Made by a program: the position numbers and the translations under genes. From Pseudomonas sp. Irchel 3A7 (GTDB lineage: Bacteria; Pseudomonadota; Gammaproteobacteria; Pseudomonadales; Pseudomonadaceae), in NCBI RefSeq assembly GCF_900187565.1, contig NZ_FYED01000004.1, positions 124,001-188,000 of the forward strand: 64,000 nucleotides of DNA, given 5' to 3'. Shown here one piece after another: positions 9,320-18,834 of this stretch. Position 1 is the first letter of the stretch; every line of letters begins with the position of its first letter. The notes under the pieces were generated by a model, which had not been told where the DNA came from, did not search any database, and saw only the letters and a list, made by a program, of their open reading frames with translations.

Positions 9320-10804
9320 ATGATTAGCCTTGGATACATAAATAGCGACACCGTGCTGCGCTTCGGCCCCTACGCGTTCCACCTTCATCAGCGATTGGTG
9401 CTGGAAGGCGATCAACCGCTGCGCCTGGGGGGACGGGCCCTGGATATCCTCCAGGTACTGGTCGAGCACGCAGGCTCGGTGGTCAGCAAGGACGAATTGA
9501 TCGCCAAGGTCTGGCCGAGGTCGGTGGTCGAGGAAATCAATCTGCGGGTGCATATTGCCGCGCTGCGTCGAGCCTTTCGCGATGGCGAGGGCGGTCACTG
9601 CTACATCGTCAACATTCCCCAGCGCGGCTATAGCTTCGTCGCGCCGGTGCAACAGGCATCGGAGCTCATGCCGATCTCTTGCGCCCCTGCGCATAAACCC
9701 CAACACAACCTGCCCGCACGGCTGACGTCGATCACCGGCCGTGATGCGGTGGTCGGCAGTCTGGTCCGGCAGTTGCCGATACGGCGCTGCATGACCCTGG
9801 TCGGGCCCTGCGGTATCGGCAAGACCACGGTCGCCCTGCGCGTCGGCGAACTGCTGTTGCAGCACTATCGCGATGGCGTGTGGCGGGTGGACCTGGCGAT
9901 GATCGATGATCCGGCGCAGGTGGAGGATCACCTGACGCGCACCCTGGCGCTGGAAACCGGCACCACCCTGGACGTGCTGAGGCAACGGCATGCGCTGTTG
10001 ATCCTCGATAACTGCGAACACTTGCTGGAGCGCTGCCAGGCCCTGGTCGAAAGGCTGTTGGACTCGGCGCCGCGCCTGTCGATTCTGATCACCAGTCGTG
10101 AACCGCTGCTGGCCACTGGGGAAGCGTTATTGGCGCTGCCGCCGCTGGTGGTACCGCCGGTATCGGCGTTGCACAGTGTCGACGAAGTCATGGGCTATTC
10201 GGCTGCGCAGCTGTTCGTCAGCCGCGCACGTGCCCGTCAGCAAGGATTTTCCCTGCGCGAGCAGGACCTCAGGGCCGTGCGCGAAATCTGTCGACGGCTC
10301 GATGGGTTGCCCCTGGCGATAGAACTGGCGGCGGCGCAGATCGATGCGCTGGCGCTGGTGGGCTTGCAGGCGCAACTGGATAACTGCTTTCAACTGTTGA
10401 CCCAAGGCCGGCGCACGGCAGTCCCCCGGCACCAGACTCTCAAGGCCGCCCTGGACTGGAGTTACGAACGGCTGAGCCCGGTGGAGCAAACCGTGTTGCA
10501 GCGCCTGGCGGTGTTCAAGTCGGCGTTCACCCCGGACGCGGCGATGGGCGTGGTCAGTTGCGCCACACTGCTGTCCGCCAACCTGAACAAGGTGCTGGAA
10601 AGCCTGGCGCTGAAGTCGCTGCTATCGCGCGACCAAGCCAGTGGCGTAACCCGTTACCGCTTTCTCAACACCACCCGCAGTTACGCCCTGGAAAAACTCG
10701 AACACAGTGGCGCCTTGCGCACCTTTGAAATGCGGTACGCCGACTACATCAGTCAGTCGCATCGACGGTCAGGCCGGCCGGTGGTCCTGCAACTCGCCGA
10801 GTAA
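9320..10804 (+). CDS. winged-helix/ATPase regulator, C-terminally truncated
   Basis: A 494-residue protein with an OmpR-type DNA-binding domain at the N-terminus (~10-105, 'RALDILQVLVEHAGSVVSKD') and an NB-ARC/AAA-like ATPase (P-loop 'GPCGIGKTTVALR' near residue 158; 'LLILDNCEHLLERC'). It aligns through 'TTRSYALEKLEHSG' with the convergent 934-residue paralogue, then stops. The ~430-residue TPR-rich half of the paralogue is missing. Its last 12 codons overlap the paralogue's 3' end and read its antisense strand, so the stop is probably a by-product of a deletion. It may be a non-functional relic or a shortened regulator. Confidence 0.75.
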   Translation: MISLGYINSDTVLRFGPYAFHLHQRLVLEGDQPLRLGGRALDILQVLVEHAGSVVSKDELIAKVWPRSVVEEINLRVHIAALRRAFRDGEGGHCYIVNIPQRGYSFVAPVQQASELMPISCAPAHKPQHNLPARLTSITGRDAVVGSLVRQLPIRRCMTLVGPCGIGKTTVALRVGELLLQHYRDGVWRVDLAMIDDPAQVEDHLTRTLALETGTTLDVLRQRHALLILDNCEHLLERCQALVERLLDSAPRLSILITSREPLLATGEALLALPPLVVPPVSALHSVDEVMGYSAAQLFVSRARARQQGFSLREQDLRAVREICRRLDGLPLAIELAAAQIDALALVGLQAQLDNCFQLLTQGRRTAVPRHQTLKAALDWSYERLSPVEQTVLQRLAVFKSAFTPDAAMGVVSCATLLSANLNKVLESLALKSLLSRDQASGVTRYRFLNTTRSYALEKLEHSGALRTFEMRYADYISQSHRRSGRPVVLQLAE

Positions 10805-13573
10805 TCGGCGCACAGCAATCAGGTCTGGCGTGGCATGCCCTTCGGTGAAGCGCTGGTAGATCGGCGCTAACAGTTCATGTGCCTGCTGGTGGCGACCCTG
10901 ACGCTGCCAAAGCCGCGCCAGCGAAGTGGCGCTGCGCAGTTCCCAGGCCAGGGCGCCTTGAGTGTTTGCTATGTCGAGCGCCTTGAGCAGCAGGGGTTCG
11001 GCGTCACGGTTTTTCACCGGGCAATCCGCTGCCAGCAGCGCATCGGCGCGGGCCCGCAGAATCTCCGCGGTACTCCAGCCCGCCGCGCCGCTGTTGGCGC
11101 GTTGCAGCAAGTCGTCATCGACGAAGCCGGTGTCCAGGGTCACCATGATTTCCTTGATCAATCCGACACCCGCCAGTCGCGGCGGGGGTTCGTCAGAACT
11201 GTCCATGACCTGCGCATAGTGTTGCGCAAAGGTGTAGAACGGCAGCACCGAGTGTTTGCGCGACTGTTCCAGCAGCAGGCCCAACAGTTCGCGGGAAGTG
11301 CGGGTGTCGCCGTTGTAGTGGGCGATCAGGCAACCCGAGAGCGCCAGGGTGTAGCAGATGGAGGTGCCATGGTTGATCTGCAGGGCAATGTTCAGCGCCT
11401 GTCGTGCCGTACGCCAGGCTTGATCCGGCAGACCCTGTATCCAGAGGACGCGCGCCAGAATGGTCAGGGCGGCGACGCTCTGGTCGTACTGCACGCCAAA
11501 GCCGTGGGTGAAGCGGTTGAGATGGCCGCTGTGGGCCATGCGCTGGAGCACCTCTTCGGCATTCAGCCGCGCCCGAGATTGATTTCCGGCAAAGTGCAGC
11601 GCCAACACTCGCAAGCGATGGGTGCTGAGAGACAACACAGGGTCGCCGGACACTCCCAAACGGTCGAATTGCTGACTCTGCTCCAGGGCCATCTGATAGT
11701 TACCGCAGAGGAGATTGACGGCCAGATACCCGGAAACGGCGCGCAGCTCTCCAACCACGTCATTGCACTGCCTGGCGAGGGTTCTGGCGGTGACGAAAGC
11801 GCCGATGGCTTCAGCGGTGCCGCCCTGGGCGTGGTAGCAGGCGCTGCCGAGGGCCAGCTTCAGGGCCATTTTCAGGTGCGGGCAGGGTTCAAGCGTCGCA
11901 TCGAGCAAGGCCAGGGCCTTGCGCACATGGCCGCCATGCTCCCTGGGCAGCGACAGCTCTTGCCAAAGTGGTGCGGACACCGCGGTCAAGCGGATCGCCA
12001 GTGTCTGCGGTCCCCGGGCATCCAGGCCCCAATCGAGGGCCGCGCGGATATCTTCCAGGCCACGGGCGTACCGCTCGATCCACAGCGCTGTCGGAATCCG
12101 CTCCCACTCTTTGTGCGCCTGTTGCATCAAGACCAGGCAGCGTTCGGCATGGCGCTCGCGGGTGCCGGGCAGCTCGCTGGTCTGCTCGAGTTTTTCCAGG
12201 GCATAGCTGCGGGTGGTGTCGAGCAGGCGGTAGAACACCTCTTCGTCGCCGACGTCCACGCTCAGCAGCGACTTGGCCACCAGTTGCGTGATCGAGCCGA
12301 ATACTTCGCGCGGTTCGATATGCCCGCCGACGATCACCGCCGCGGCCGACTCAAGGGTAAAGCCGCCGCGGAAGACACTCAGTCGGCGCAAGCAGGTCTG
12401 TTCGCAGGTGCTGAGCAGTTCGAAGCTCCAGTCCAGCGTGGCGCGCAGGGTCTGATGCCGGCCGAGCGTCGTGTTGCTGCTGTGGGTGAGCAGGCGAAAA
12501 CTGTCCTGCAGTTGCGCCAGCAAGCCAGCGAGGCCGAGGCTGGCGACTTGCGCGGCCGCCAGTTCCAACGCCAGTGGTATGCCGTCGAGGCGTCGGCAGA
12601 TGTCGATCAACAGCGGCAACTCGGCATCGCTCAGTTCGAAGCTGTCGTGACTGGCCATGGCCCGTTCGACGAACAATTGCAGCGCGGAAAAGCTCAAGGC
12701 CTGGGCACGGTCCAGCACGGCAATGGGCGGCGGGCAGTCCAGCGATTCCAGGCGCTGGACGAATTCGCCCTCGGCACGCAGGCCCTCGCGGCTGGTGGCG
12801 AGAATTTGCAGTTGCGGCGCGCCACACAGCAGGCTTTCACAGAGAAGCGCCACATGGTCGATCAGGTGCTCGCAGTTATCGATGACCAGCAGCATCTCCC
12901 GCTCGCGCAGGAACAGGGCGAGGCTGTTCAGTGGTTCGGTGTCGTGCAGGGACAGGCCCAACAACGCGGCCAGGTGACCGGCGATCATCAGCGGATCATT
13001 GATCGGCGCCAGGTCCAGCAGACGAATGCCGTCGCGGTACCGGCCGATCAGCTGTTCGGCGACGCGCAAGGCCACGGTGGTCTTGCCGATGCCACCGGGG
13101 CCGACCAGGGTGATGAAGCGCTGGCGCGGCAGTTGCGTCACCAGGTTGTCGACCAATACCTGGCGACCAATCAGGCGGGTACGGCGCAGGGGCAGGTTGT
13201 GTCCGCTCGATGGCGGACCTTCGCTGGCTGGCTGCTGCTCGACACGCTCAAGCGAGCAGGGTGCCACGAAACTGTAGCCACGCTGAGCCACGGTGACGAT
13301 GTAGCGCTGGCCGGCCTGACCGTCGCCGAGGGCCTTGCGCAGGGCCGCCATATGCACCCGCAGGTTGATCTCTTCCACCACAGTGTCGGGCCAGACTTCG
13401 GCGAGCAGTTGTTGTTTGCTGACCACGTTCCCGGCGTGTTTGAGCAGGATCAACAGGATGTCCATGGCCCGTCGGCCCAGACGCAGCGGCTGGTCGGCCT
13501 CCAGTATCAGGCGCTGCCCGGGGTAGACCCTGTAAGGGCCGAAATGCACAGCTTGTACGAGGGAAAGGGGCAA
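10769..13573 (-). CDS. winged-helix/ATPase/TPR transcriptional regulator
   Basis: A 934-residue regulator. Residues ~5-105 form an OmpR-type winged helix ('LGRRAMDILLILLKHAGNVV'). A STAND-type ATPase follows with P-loop 'GPGGIGKTTVALRVAEQL' near 160 and 'LLVIDNCEHLIDHV'. The C-terminal half (~490-930) is helical and TPR-like. Proteins of this build are usually ATP-dependent activators of nearby catabolic or redox genes. It lies back to back with the flavodoxin/hydrolase/catalase run, 374 bases away, and convergent with its truncated paralogue. Confidence 0.85.
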   Translation of the reverse strand: MPLSLVQAVHFGPYRVYPGQRLILEADQPLRLGRRAMDILLILLKHAGNVVSKQQLLAEVWPDTVVEEINLRVHMAALRKALGDGQAGQRYIVTVAQRGYSFVAPCSLERVEQQPASEGPPSSGHNLPLRRTRLIGRQVLVDNLVTQLPRQRFITLVGPGGIGKTTVALRVAEQLIGRYRDGIRLLDLAPINDPLMIAGHLAALLGLSLHDTEPLNSLALFLREREMLLVIDNCEHLIDHVALLCESLLCGAPQLQILATSREGLRAEGEFVQRLESLDCPPPIAVLDRAQALSFSALQLFVERAMASHDSFELSDAELPLLIDICRRLDGIPLALELAAAQVASLGLAGLLAQLQDSFRLLTHSSNTTLGRHQTLRATLDWSFELLSTCEQTCLRRLSVFRGGFTLESAAAVIVGGHIEPREVFGSITQLVAKSLLSVDVGDEEVFYRLLDTTRSYALEKLEQTSELPGTRERHAERCLVLMQQAHKEWERIPTALWIERYARGLEDIRAALDWGLDARGPQTLAIRLTAVSAPLWQELSLPREHGGHVRKALALLDATLEPCPHLKMALKLALGSACYHAQGGTAEAIGAFVTARTLARQCNDVVGELRAVSGYLAVNLLCGNYQMALEQSQQFDRLGVSGDPVLSLSTHRLRVLALHFAGNQSRARLNAEEVLQRMAHSGHLNRFTHGFGVQYDQSVAALTILARVLWIQGLPDQAWRTARQALNIALQINHGTSICYTLALSGCLIAHYNGDTRTSRELLGLLLEQSRKHSVLPFYTFAQHYAQVMDSSDEPPPRLAGVGLIKEIMVTLDTGFVDDDLLQRANSGAAGWSTAEILRARADALLAADCPVKNRDAEPLLLKALDIANTQGALAWELRSATSLARLWQRQGRHQQAHELLAPIYQRFTEGHATPDLIAVRRLLGELQDHRPA

Positions 13574-13770
13574 CGGCTAACTCCTGCTTGCATCCGTCTG
13601 AATCGCGGTTCTCAAGCATATTCTCAGGTTTTCTGATCCGCGCAATGTGCCGTTTGGATGACTGCGGGGTGCCTGTTGCGACTGCAGCGTTCCACGGACC
13701 TTAACGTACGCCCGTTTCTATTGGACGCGGCGCTGACAAACGGCTGGGCAACGCTGTTTGCGCGTCATGG

Positions 13771-13792
13771 AAAATTAACAACGTTTAACTCG
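13771..13792 (-). promoter_or_regulatory. operator-like element, copy 1
   Basis: Read on the minus strand this is CGAGTTAAACGTTGTTAATT plus two bases. It matches 19 of 20 bases of the element at 17501-17520. It contains GTTAAA-N4-GTTAAT and lies upstream of the quinone reductase gene. The rest of the 374-base gap (13574-13947) holds a REP-like inverted repeat and nothing else I can name. Confidence 0.55.
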
Positions 13793-13829
13793 TCCTGCGT
13801 CCGGTTTTCGCCCAAAACTCATCCCCTGC

Positions 13830-13911
13830 AGGAGCGAAGCTTGCTCGCGAAGGTGTGTCAGGCGACACCAATGTGTCTGATACACCTTCGCGAGCAAGCT
13901 TCGCTCCTACA
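13830..13911. repeat. variant REP pair
   Basis: An inverted pair of a REP variant (GGAGCGAAGCTTGCTCGCGA and its inverse) upstream of the quinone reductase gene. It differs from the common REP by AAGCTTGC in place of GCCTGC. Confidence 0.85.
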
Positions 13912-13947
13912 GATATCAGGGATTCGACATATCGCAAGGACACCGGA

Positions 13948-14523
13948 ATGAGCAACGTGGTGGTGGTCTATCACAGTGGCTACGGGCATACCCGCGTCAT
14001 GGCCGAGGCCGTGGCCCAGGGTGTGGAGCGACACCCGGGCAGCACCTGTCGGCTGGTGTCCGTCGAAGACGTGGACCAATACTGGGACACTCTGCACCGC
14101 GCCGACGCGATCATTTTTGGCGCCCCGACCTACATCGGCAGCGCCTCGGCCGCCTTCAAGGGCTTCATGGAAGCCACGGCGCCGTTCTACCTGGCCCGGC
14201 CGTGGCGCGACAAGCTGGCGGCCGGCTTCACCAATTCCGGCTGCCTGTGCGGCGACAAGCTCAACACCCTGCTGCAGATGGCGGTATTCGCTGCCCAGCA
14301 TTCGATGATCTGGGTTGGCCTCGACCTGCTGCCGGCGCGTTCCGGTAGCGGAGTGTTCGATGGGCAACTCAATCGCCTCGGCAGCTCGCTGGGCGCCATG
14401 GCCCAATCGAACGTCGAACAATCCCCCGAACAGGCGCCACCCGCCGAAGACCGTTGCACCGCCGCGCACTTGGGCGAGCGGGTGGCGCGGCTGGCCGACC
14501 GTTTCGGTCGCCAAGCTGATTGA
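13948..14523 (+). CDS. flavodoxin-like NAD(P)H:quinone oxidoreductase
   Basis: A 191-residue flavodoxin-fold protein of the WrbA-like group. The FMN phosphate loop is 'VYHSGYGHTRVMAEAVAQGV' near residue 5, and the second FMN-contact region is 'IFGAPTYIGSASAAFKGFM'. ATG 13948 has AAGGA upstream; the upstream in-frame extension lies in the REP. It probably reduces quinones by two electrons to limit radical cycling. It heads a same-strand run with a chloroperoxidase-like hydrolase and a catalase, which suggests an oxidative or electrophile stress role. Confidence 0.85.
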   Translation: MSNVVVVYHSGYGHTRVMAEAVAQGVERHPGSTCRLVSVEDVDQYWDTLHRADAIIFGAPTYIGSASAAFKGFMEATAPFYLARPWRDKLAAGFTNSGCLCGDKLNTLLQMAVFAAQHSMIWVGLDLLPARSGSGVFDGQLNRLGSSLGAMAQSNVEQSPEQAPPAEDRCTAAHLGERVARLADRFGRQAD

Positions 14524-14557
14524 TTGACCTCAACCCTCACGTAAAGGAGCACGTCCC

Positions 14558-15382
14558 ATGAGCACATTCACCACCCGCGACGGTACCGAGATTTATTTCA
14601 AGGACTGGGGCAGCGGTCAGCCCGTCGTCTTCAGCCACGGCTGGCCGCTGAATGCCGACAGCTGGGAATCGCAGATGATCTTCCTCGCCTCCCGGGGCTA
14701 TCGGGTAATCGCCCACGACCGCCGTGGTCATGGCCGTTCCAGCCAGCCGTGGTTCGGCAACGACATGGACACCTATGCCGACGACCTTGCGCAACTGATC
14801 GAACACCTGGATCTACGGAATGCCGTGCTGTTCGGCTTCTCCACTGGTGGCGGCGAAGTGGCGCGCTACATCGGTCGCCACGGCACCGACCGCGTGGCCA
14901 AGGCCGGGCTGATTTCCGCGGTGCCGCCGCTGATGCTCAAGACCGACGCCAACCCCGGCGGCCTGCCCATCGAAGTGTTCGACGGTATTCGCCAGGCATC
15001 ACTGGCCGACCGTTCGCAGCTGTACAAGGACCTCGCCAGCGGCCCGTTCTTCGGCTTCAACAAACCCGGCGCCAAGCCGTCCCAGGGCATGATCGACTGG
15101 TTCTGGATGCAGGGCATGACCGCCGGGCACAAAAACGCCTACGACTGCATCAAGGCGTTCTCGGAAACCGACTTCACCGAGGACCTGAAGACGTTCGACG
15201 TGCCGACCCTGGTGGTGCATGGCGACGCCGATCAGGTGGTGCCGATCGAAGCGGCGGGCATCGCTTCGGCAGGATTGGTGAAAGGTTCTACGCTGAAGAT
15301 CTACCCCGGTGCGCCCCATGGCTTGACTGATACCCACAAGGATCAGCTCAACGCCGATCTGCTGGCGTTCCTCAAGGGTTGA
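14558..15382 (+). CDS. alpha/beta hydrolase, non-heme chloroperoxidase/arylesterase type
   Basis: A 274-residue alpha/beta hydrolase very like the cofactor-free 'chloroperoxidase' esterases of Pseudomonas. The oxyanion motif is '[12 protein letters not shown]', the nucleophile is in 'GFSTGGGE' near residue 95, the acid in '[11 protein letters not shown]' and the histidine in 'GAPHGL'. The family hydrolyses aryl or lactone esters and can make peracids from H2O2. It starts 34 bases after the quinone reductase with an AAAGGAG ribosome site, so the two are probably co-transcribed. Confidence 0.88.
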   Translation: MSTFTTRDGTEIYFKDWGSGQPVVFSHGWPLNADSWESQMIFLASRGYRVIAHDRRGHGRSSQPWFGNDMDTYADDLAQLIEHLDLRNAVLFGFSTGGGEVARYIGRHGTDRVAKAGLISAVPPLMLKTDANPGGLPIEVFDGIRQASLADRSQLYKDLASGPFFGFNKPGAKPSQGMIDWFWMQGMTAGHKNAYDCIKAFSETDFTEDLKTFDVPTLVVHGDADQVVPIEAAGIASAGLVKGSTLKIYPGAPHGLTDTHKDQLNADLLAFLKG

Positions 15383-15388
15383 CCGACC

Positions 15389-15414
15389 CCGGCGCGGGCG
15401 TAGATCCGCGCCGG
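15389..15414 (+). terminator. hairpin between hydrolase and catalase genes
   Basis: A perfect 9-base GC-only stem, CCGGCGCGG and CCGCGCCGG, with an 8-base loop. There is no clear U tract, so it may be a weak terminator or an mRNA-stabilising hairpin that separates catalase expression from the two upstream genes. Confidence 0.5.
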
Positions 15415-15456
15415 ATTTAGCTCCTGATGAGTCGCTATCAATCGAGATGAAGTCCC

Positions 15457-16899
15457 ATGAAAAAGCTGACCAACGCCACAGGCGCCCCGGTGGCCGACAA
15501 CCTCAATATCCAGACCGCCGGCCCCCGTGGCCCGGCGCTGCTGCAAGACATCTGGTTGCTGGAGAAACTCGCCCATTTCGACCGTGAATTGATCCCGGAA
15601 CGGCGCATGCACGCCAAGGGTTCGGGCGCCTACGGCACCTTCACCGTGACCAATGACATTACTCGTTACACAAAAGCCGATATTTTCAGCTCGGTGGGAA
15701 AAGAGACGCCGCTGTTCGTGCGTTTTTCCTCGGTGGCCGGTGAACGCGGCGCTGCCGATGCCGAGCGTGACATCCGTGGTTTCGCGGTGAAGTTCTATAC
15801 CCAGGAAGGCAACTGGGACATCGTCGGCAACAACACCCCGGTGTTTTTCTTCCGCGATCCGCTGCGTTTTTCCGACCTCAACCACGTGGTCAAGCGCGAC
15901 CCGCGCACCGGCCTGCGCAACGCCACCAGCAACTGGGATTTCTGGACCCTGCTGCCCGAGGCGCTGCATCAGGTGACCATCGTGATGAGCGACCGGGGGA
16001 TTCCCACCAGTTTCCGTCACATGCACGGCTTCGGCAGCCACACCTTCAGCCTGATCGACCGCGACAACCAGCGGGTGTGGGTGAAGTTTCATTTTGTCTG
16101 CCAACAAGGCATTGAGAACCTGTCGGATGCCGAGGCTGCCGTGGTGGTCGGCAAGGACCGCGAAAGCAACCTGCGGGATCTGTACGAGAGCATCGAGCAG
16201 GGCCATTTTCCGCGCTGGAAGCTGTGCATCCAGGTGATGACCGAGGAGCAGGCCAACACCTACCGGCACAACCCGTTTGACTTGACCAAGGTCTGGCCGC
16301 ACGGCGAGTTTCCGCTGATCGAAGTCGGCACCATGGAGCTCAATCGCAATGCCGAGAACCACTTTGCCGAAATCGAACAAGCGGCGTTTTCCCCGGCCAA
16401 CGTGGTGCCCGGCGTCAGCTTCTCGCCGGACCGCATGCTCCAGGCGCGACTGTTTTCCTATGGCGACGCCCAGCGCTATCGCCTCGGGGTGAATTTCAAC
16501 CACATCCCGGTCAACGCGCCGCGCTGCCCGCATCACAGCTACCACCGCGACGGCGCCATGCGCACCGACGGCAACCTGGGCGGCACCGCCAGTTACTTCC
16601 CGAACAGCGTGGGTGAATGGGAGGATTCGAAGGAATTGTCCGAACCACCGCTGCCGCTGGAAGGCTTCGCCCGGCACTATGATCATCGGCTCGAAGAGGA
16701 TCACTGGGAGCAACCGGGCAACCTGTTTCGCCTGATGGACCCGGCACGTCAGCAATTGCTGTTCGAGAACACGGCGCGGGCCATGAACGGTGTGCCGCAA
16801 TTGATCCGCCAGCGGCATATCGACAACTGCACCAAGGCTGATCCGGCTTATGGTCGCGGGGTGGCCGAGGCACTGGAGCGGTTGGTTCCGTTGGGATAA
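15457..16899 (+). CDS. catalase (small-subunit, clade III type)
   Basis: A 480-residue monofunctional heme catalase that converts H2O2 to water and oxygen. The catalytic histidine is in '[14 protein letters not shown]' near residue 52, the asparagine in '[11 protein letters not shown]', and the heme-ligand tyrosine in '[14 protein letters not shown]' near 335. Length and start ('[12 protein letters not shown]') match small-subunit KatA-like enzymes. No signal peptide, so cytoplasmic. It follows the chloroperoxidase-like gene and is followed by a REP pair and an AraC regulator. Confidence 0.95.
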   Translation: MKKLTNATGAPVADNLNIQTAGPRGPALLQDIWLLEKLAHFDRELIPERRMHAKGSGAYGTFTVTNDITRYTKADIFSSVGKETPLFVRFSSVAGERGAADAERDIRGFAVKFYTQEGNWDIVGNNTPVFFFRDPLRFSDLNHVVKRDPRTGLRNATSNWDFWTLLPEALHQVTIVMSDRGIPTSFRHMHGFGSHTFSLIDRDNQRVWVKFHFVCQQGIENLSDAEAAVVVGKDRESNLRDLYESIEQGHFPRWKLCIQVMTEEQANTYRHNPFDLTKVWPHGEFPLIEVGTMELNRNAENHFAEIEQAAFSPANVVPGVSFSPDRMLQARLFSYGDAQRYRLGVNFNHIPVNAPRCPHHSYHRDGAMRTDGNLGGTASYFPNSVGEWEDSKELSEPPLPLEGFARHYDHRLEEDHWEQPGNLFRLMDPARQQLLFENTARAMNGVPQLIRQRHIDNCTKADPAYGRGVAEALERLVPLG

Positions 16900-16920
16900 T
16901 GCGGACACCTTGATCCCTCT

Positions 16921-17009
16921 GTGGGAGCGAGCCTGCTCGCGAAGGCTGAGCATCAGTCAATACATGTGTCGACTGATACATCGCTTTCGCGAGCAGGCTC
17001 GCTCCCACA
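16921..17009. repeat. REP pair (inverted)
   Basis: A standard inverted REP pair between the catalase gene and the convergent AraC gene. Confidence 0.9.
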
Positions 17010-17030
17010 GAGGGGATTCGCCATCCTGGC

Positions 17031-17447
17031 CTACGGGGTAGCGTGGCGAACGGAACGCACCGTCCGGCAACGCCAGGCAAACGGATTGATCCCTTCGCTG
17101 CGGGTAAACATATGGCAGAAGTGCGCCTGATCGCAGAAGCCGCACTCCAGGCTGATTTGCGTAAGGCTGAGGTCGGTGTGCTGGATCAGCAGCTTGGCGC
17201 GGGCAATACGTTGCTGGCGAATCCACTCCTGGGGCGAGTGGCCGGTGCTGCATTTGAACGCGCGGGAGAAATGACTGCGCGACAACGAACAGGCCTGGGC
17301 CAGCTCGGTCACTTCCAGTGGGTCACCCAGGCGTTCGAGGATCAGTTGTTTGATCAGCCGTTCGCGCTGCGGACTGAGGCCGCCGGCGCTTTTTCTTTGT
17401 GTTTCAGTGACTGTCGCGCGGGCAGTGTTTTGCTGGAAATGAGCCAT
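17031..17447 (-). CDS. short AraC family regulator
   Basis: A 138-residue protein that consists of little more than the AraC DNA-binding domain ('LEVTELAQACSLSRSHFSRA' and 'LSLTQISLECGFCDQAHFCH', residues ~30-125). It has no effector domain, as in SoxS/MarA-like regulators, whose activity follows their abundance. ATG 17447 has AGGA at good spacing. It is divergent from a LysR gene, with a duplicated operator-like element between them. Confidence 0.85.
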   Translation of the reverse strand: MAHFQQNTARATVTETQRKSAGGLSPQRERLIKQLILERLGDPLEVTELAQACSLSRSHFSRAFKCSTGHSPQEWIRQQRIARAKLLIQHTDLSLTQISLECGFCDQAHFCHMFTRSEGINPFAWRCRTVRSVRHATP

Positions 17448-17500
17448 GGCGAATGTCCTGGTCGGTAGGCTCAATTTTTGAACCCGAAGGCTCTGGCCCG

Positions 17501-17520
17501 CGAGTTAATCGTTGTTAATT
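17501..17520 (+). promoter_or_regulatory. operator-like element, copy 2
   Basis: CGAGTTAATCGTTGTTAATT, holding the direct repeat GTTAAT-N4-GTTAAT, lies between divergent AraC and LysR genes. A nearly identical copy in inverse orientation sits at 13771-13792, before the quinone reductase. The pair probably ties the catalase-region genes to one of the two regulators. Confidence 0.55.
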
Positions 17521-17605
17521 CCTCATTCCCTGCGGGAAGTCTTGCGTAAAGTCAGACACAATCGTCACTCTCGTGCCTGGCTCAATACACAAGGAACCCG
17601 TGCCT

Positions 17606-18523
17606 ATGAATCGAAACGATCTGCGTCGCGTCGACATGAACCTGCTGGTGATTTTCGAAGCGCTGATGTTCGAAAAGAACCTGACCCGTGTGGCGGAAAA
17701 ACTGTTCATGGGGCAGCCGGCGGTGAGTGCCGCCCTCGGTCGGTTGCGCGATCTGTTCGATGATCCGCTGCTGTTGCGCAACGGTCGCGGCATGGAGCCG
17801 ACAGGGCGGGCGCTGGCGATCCTCAAGGAACTGCAACCGGCGATGGACACCATCTCCGGCGCGGTCAGCCGGGCCAAGGAGTTCGATCCGGCGACCAGTT
17901 GCGACGTGTTTCGCATCGGGCTGTCGGACGATGCCGAGTTCGGTCTGTTTCCGCCGCTGTTGCGCCAGTTGCAGGAAGAGGCACCGGGCATCGTCGTCGT
18001 GGTGCGTCGCGCCAATTATCTGCTGATGCCGGCCTTGCTGGCCTCCGGGGAAATCTCCGTGGGCGTCAGTTACACCCAGGAGTTGCCGGCCAATGCCAAG
18101 CGCAAGAAACTGCGCGACATCCCCTGCAAAGTGCTGCGTGGCGACACCCGGCCGGGGCCGCTGACCCTCGACGAATACTGCGCGCGACCTCATGCGATGG
18201 TGTCGTTTTCCGGTGACCTGAGCGGCAATATCGACCTGGACCTGGCCAAGGTCGGACGGTGTCGCAAGGTGGTGCTGGGCGTGCCGCAGTTCAGTGGTTT
18301 GCGCGCGTTGCTGGCCGGAACCGAGATGATTGCCACCGTGCCGGATTATGCGGCGTGCGCGTTGGTGGAGGGCTGTGGTTTGCGTGCCGAGGATCCGCCG
18401 TTCGAAATTGAGGCAGCGCAATTGTCGATGGCCTGGAGCGGGGTGCATGACAATGATCCGGCGGAGCGCTGGTTGCGTTCGCGGATCAGTCAGTTCATGT
18501 CGGCGTCGTTGGAGATTGCCTGA
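17606..18523 (+). CDS. LysR family transcriptional regulator (NodD-like)
   Basis: A 305-residue LysR regulator whose start ('LRRVDMNLLVIFEALMFEKN') and helix-turn-helix ('VAEKLFMGQPAVSAALGRLR') match the NodD/NahR/LinR-like subgroup. ATG 17606 has AAGGA upstream. It is divergent from the AraC gene; both are placed to control the quinone reductase-hydrolase-catalase run. Effector unknown. Confidence 0.9.
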   Translation: MNRNDLRRVDMNLLVIFEALMFEKNLTRVAEKLFMGQPAVSAALGRLRDLFDDPLLLRNGRGMEPTGRALAILKELQPAMDTISGAVSRAKEFDPATSCDVFRIGLSDDAEFGLFPPLLRQLQEEAPGIVVVVRRANYLLMPALLASGEISVGVSYTQELPANAKRKKLRDIPCKVLRGDTRPGPLTLDEYCARPHAMVSFSGDLSGNIDLDLAKVGRCRKVVLGVPQFSGLRALLAGTEMIATVPDYAACALVEGCGLRAEDPPFEIEAAQLSMAWSGVHDNDPAERWLRSRISQFMSASLEIA

Positions 18524-18549
18524 CTCTTGAGGATGTACCCGATCCTCTT

Positions 18550-18708
18550 GTGGGAGCGAGCCTGCTCGCGAAAGCGGCCTGACAGCCGCCCCATCCCTCC
18601 CGGATGTACCCGAACCCACTGTGGGAGCGAGCCTGCTCGCGAAAGCGGTCTGTCATCCAACTCTTTTTTGCCTGAAAGGCCGCCTTCGCGAGCAGGCTCG
18701 CTCCCACA
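18550..18708. repeat. REP cluster (three units)
   Basis: Two REP units in the forward direction (18550 and about 18621) and one in reverse (to 18708). They fill most of the 311-base gap between the LysR gene and the next coding region; I see nothing else there. Confidence 0.9.
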
Positions 18709-18834
18709 GTGGTTTCGTGTTGATTTTCAGATCCACGCACTCTCGCAAAAAGAGCACGTACATCCAATTTTTTCCTTCCCCGCCCCGGCATGATCCACCC
18801 ATTCCCAACCCAGTTTCGCCGGAGCCCGTTCGTC

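Noticed and set aside
10877..13636. A ~919-codon open frame antisense to the 934-residue regulator.
   Set aside because: A shadow of the real gene in high-GC DNA: Gln/Gly-rich without any motif, and without a ribosome site.
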